6,268 nucleotides of DNA, from assembly GCA_015655095.1 (NCBI GenBank), contig JAATFR010000073.1, positions 1 through 6,268 on the forward strand. Direction: 5' to 3'. Every line of letters begins with the position of its first letter. Position 1 is the stretch's first letter. Both the position numbers and the translations under genes were made by a program. Origin of the DNA: Hyphomicrobiales bacterium. Lineage in GTDB: Bacteria > Pseudomonadota > Alphaproteobacteria > Parvibaculales > Parvibaculaceae. The notes beneath the pieces were generated by a model that had not been told where the DNA came from, did no database searches, and was given only the letters and a program-made list of their open reading frames with translations. Shown here one piece after another: positions 4,763 to 6,268 of this stretch.

Positions 4763-4787
4763 TATTTCGTCATGGGACGGATATTAT
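4759..4787. terminator. strong hairpin at the end of higA, terminator-like
   Basis: ATAATAT-T-TCGTC (4759-4771) pairs with GACGGATATTAT (4776-4787) over 12 pairs, with one bulged T, one G-T pair and a 4-base loop. It begins in the higA stop codon and lies between convergent genes. No T-run follows on either strand, but the AT-rich base of the stem could help. It is most likely a transcription or stability barrier between higBA and cas3. Confidence 0.55.
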
Positions 4788-4798
4788 AATCCTGCCTG

Positions 4799-4820
4799 CT
4801 ATGTTCTTCATAAAACATAG
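4799..4820. terminator. second hairpin between convergent higA and cas3
   Basis: CTATGTT (4799-4805) and AACATAG (4814-4820) form a 7-bp stem with an 8-base loop, 15 bases before the cas3 stop. There is no T-run. It could end or protect the 3' end of the cas3 message. Confidence 0.35.
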
Positions 4821-4834
4821 GAAGTCCCGCTATC

Positions 4835-6268
4835 TCATTCTTGCTTTGCCTCATCTAGACCCCACCGGTCATAAACAAAAGCCTTGCCGCCAAATGTAAA
4901 TGTGAAGCCGCCGGGCATGGGAATTATGTTCTCCGGCTTTGTCTCGATGGGAATGCCAAGCACCATCCAGCCGGGGAGGGTGAGGTTGTGGACGAGAACC
5001 CCGAAGGGGCCCGGCATGGGAGTCTCGAAAGATATGGCGCGGTTGTCCGTACCAAGCCGGGTGGCTATTTTTTCGTCAAGATCGATGGGCGGAGCGATTG
5101 CCAGCTCAAACTTAAGCCTGTTCAGTTCTGCTATATTGCTCTCAGCCCCTTTTTTTCCAAATATTTGTTCATGATGCTTTGGCCAGTTCTGGCCGAGTTC
5201 CCTGGCTAGTCCGTCCAGAAAGGGCATGTGCGTGGCACGCTCGACCAGAAGGCGGTTGTGCAGGGGTATGTGTATGGTGCCAAGCTCTGCCAATGTGCGC
5301 CGGGTTGAAACGATGCCGAGCAGGTTGGGATAGACCTTGCCAAGGCCGAGGCGCGCGCGCCGGACTGTGCCGTCCGTTGCTATCGTTCCTGCAAGCCCTG
5401 TCTCGGAGGGGGCCAGCACGACAACCCGCGGGCGTTCAAATCCTCCGGGCCTGTTGTCGCGTGCATGGCGGTGCAGGCGGCCGATGCGTTGCAGCAGAAC
5501 ATCCGCCGGACATATATCCGTCAGCAGAATATCAGCGTCGATGTCGAGGCTCTGTTCGGCAGTCTGCGTCGCGACGCAAATGACAGGCATATGGCTTTCC
5601 CGTCCCAGCGCCTGCTCCAGCGCCTTGTCCAGCAATTGCCGGTCCGGGGGGGCGAAGCGGCCATGATGGACGGTGGCGATGCCCTTGCACTGGAACGCGA
5701 GTTCGGGATGGCCGCTTGCCTGAGCTAGCTTTGCTGCGAAGATGGCCGTTTCCCGGGCATCATTGACCTTGTTGCGGATGACGAGCACCCGCGCGCCGGA
5801 AAGAGCGGCGGCAACGGCGCGTTCGGCCAGAACATGATTGGCGTCCTCGACATCGATCAACTCGACGTCGACCTCTTTTGAAGGGCCAGACCGGAGCGGC
5901 AGCGCGGGTACCCGGGCATTGCTGGCGTGAATCGCGGGGTAGGGCAGATCCACCAGTTCCTCGATAGGCAGATCATTTTCGTCGCGCGGATCGCCGCCCA
6001 TCAAGCGGAGCCGGGCTGCCGTGCCGAGCGTCGCGGACATGAGCAGCGCATGGCCGCCCGCCGCCCGATGCTGCTCGATGAGATTGCGAATAATTCGCTC
6101 TAGGTAGGTATCGCTCGAATGAATTTCATCGAGGACAAGCAATTGGCGCAACATGGGCCCGGATCGCAGATGCGCATGGCGGACATTGAGCGCGCCGAGC
6201 ACGAGCTGGTCAACGGTACCGACGGCAATGGCGCTGGCAAGGTAACGCTTGGGATGCTCGGCCGCCCA
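4835..6268 (-). CDS. cas3: Cas3 helicase-nuclease (type I-E), C-terminal part
   Basis: The frame is open at the right edge; 477 residues are visible. Cas3 is recruited by target-bound Cascade and degrades DNA with its HD nuclease and SF2 helicase. Visible motifs, numbered from the window edge, are AVGTVDQ near 16-21, the DEIH box at 47-50 (Walker B), SAT at 78-80, HHGRF at 201-205, ATQTAEQSLDID at 233-244 and QRIGRLHRH at 260-268 (arginine fingers), followed by the C-terminal accessory domain. The HD domain, Walker A and start codon lie beyond the window. A GTG at 6202 is inside the gene and is not the start. I-E Cas3 proteins usually have about 850-950 residues, so roughly half is shown. The gene is separated from cse1 by about 1.4 kb, far more than usual, because of the inserted elements. 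It is convergent with higA. Confidence 0.97.
   Translation of the reverse strand, partial: WAAEHPKRYLASAIAVGTVDQLVLGALNVRHAHLRSGPMLRQLLVLDEIHSSDTYLERIIRNLIEQHRAAGGHALLMSATLGTAARLRLMGGDPRDENDLPIEELVDLPYPAIHASNARVPALPLRSGPSKEVDVELIDVEDANHVLAERAVAAALSGARVLVIRNKVNDARETAIFAAKLAQASGHPELAFQCKGIATVHHGRFAPPDRQLLDKALEQALGRESHMPVICVATQTAEQSLDIDADILLTDICPADVLLQRIGRLHRHARDNRPGGFERPRVVVLAPSETGLAGTIATDGTVRRARLGLGKVYPNLLGIVSTRRTLAELGTIHIPLHNRLLVERATHMPFLDGLARELGQNWPKHHEQIFGKKGAESNIAELNRLKFELAIAPPIDLDEKIATRLGTDNRAISFETPMPGPFGVLVHNLTLPGWMVLGIPIETKPENIIPMPGGFTFTFGGKAFVYDRWGLDEAKQE

Noticed and set aside
6200..6202. GTG at 6200-6202 as a start for a shorter helicase protein.
   Set aside because: The frame continues to the window edge with recognisable Cas3 sequence (AVGTVDQ), so this is an internal valine codon.

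Overview
The window is the middle of a type I-E (E. coli-type) CRISPR-Cas locus. The coding DNA is GC-rich, which suggests a proteobacterium, perhaps an alphaproteobacterium; this is a weak inference from composition and protein style only. All recognisable cas genes lie on the minus strand. Read in their own direction (right to left) they are the C-terminal 477 residues of cas3 (4835-6268, open at the right edge), an interruption of about 1.4 kb, then a tight run of cse1/cas8e (1832-3400), cse2/cas11 (1275-1835), cas7e (79-1278) and the first 23 codons of cas5e (1-69, open at the left edge). Junctions inside the run are 4-bp ATGA overlaps or a 9-bp gap, so it is one translationally coupled operon encoding the Cascade surveillance complex. 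cas6e, cas1, cas2 and the main array are not visible and would be expected to the left.

The interruption between cas3 and cse1 holds the interesting material. (a) A plus-strand type II toxin-antitoxin pair of the HigB/HigA kind (4167-4762), with a near-palindrome over its predicted -10 and a strong hairpin at its end. (b) A minus-strand, two-repeat degenerate CRISPR (3947-4037). Each half-repeat keeps the I-E hairpin and the crRNA 5' handle, but the stem sequences differ by paired compensatory changes, and there is one 30-nt spacer. A 13-bp inverted repeat (3912-3950) follows it and could terminate the RNA. (c) A 60-codon minus-strand gene (3526-3708) for a YegP/DUF1508-like protein with an excellent Shine-Dalgarno, placed ahead of cse1.

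The key observation is that the spacer of the mini-CRISPR, read on the minus strand, partially matches plus-strand DNA about 180 bp away, at 3809-3831. The match has a perfect 8-nt seed, 15 of the first 17 positions and 19 of 23 overall, and AAC sits in the PAM position. The site touches the -35 box of a predicted promoter that would transcribe the DUF1508 gene and probably the cse1-cse2-cas7-cas5 operon. It also overlaps a second promoter with a perfect TATAAT pointing the other way. Full seed, PAM and degraded distal match is the signature of crRNA-like regulatory guides (CreA/CreR type), which direct Cascade to repress a promoter without triggering destruction. I therefore propose a self-regulating I-E locus in which a Cre-like RNA represses the cas operon and/or a small embedded gene, flanked by a conventional HigBA addiction module. 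Repression itself, and any link to HigBA, is inferred and untested.

Left to right: cas5e start, cas7e, cse2, cse1 (1-3400); a 125-bp gap with a weak hairpin (3401-3525); DUF1508 gene (3526-3708); promoter/target region, inverted repeat and mini-CRISPR (3709-4040); higBA promoter and genes (4041-4762); hairpins between convergent genes (4763-4834); cas3 (4835-6268).
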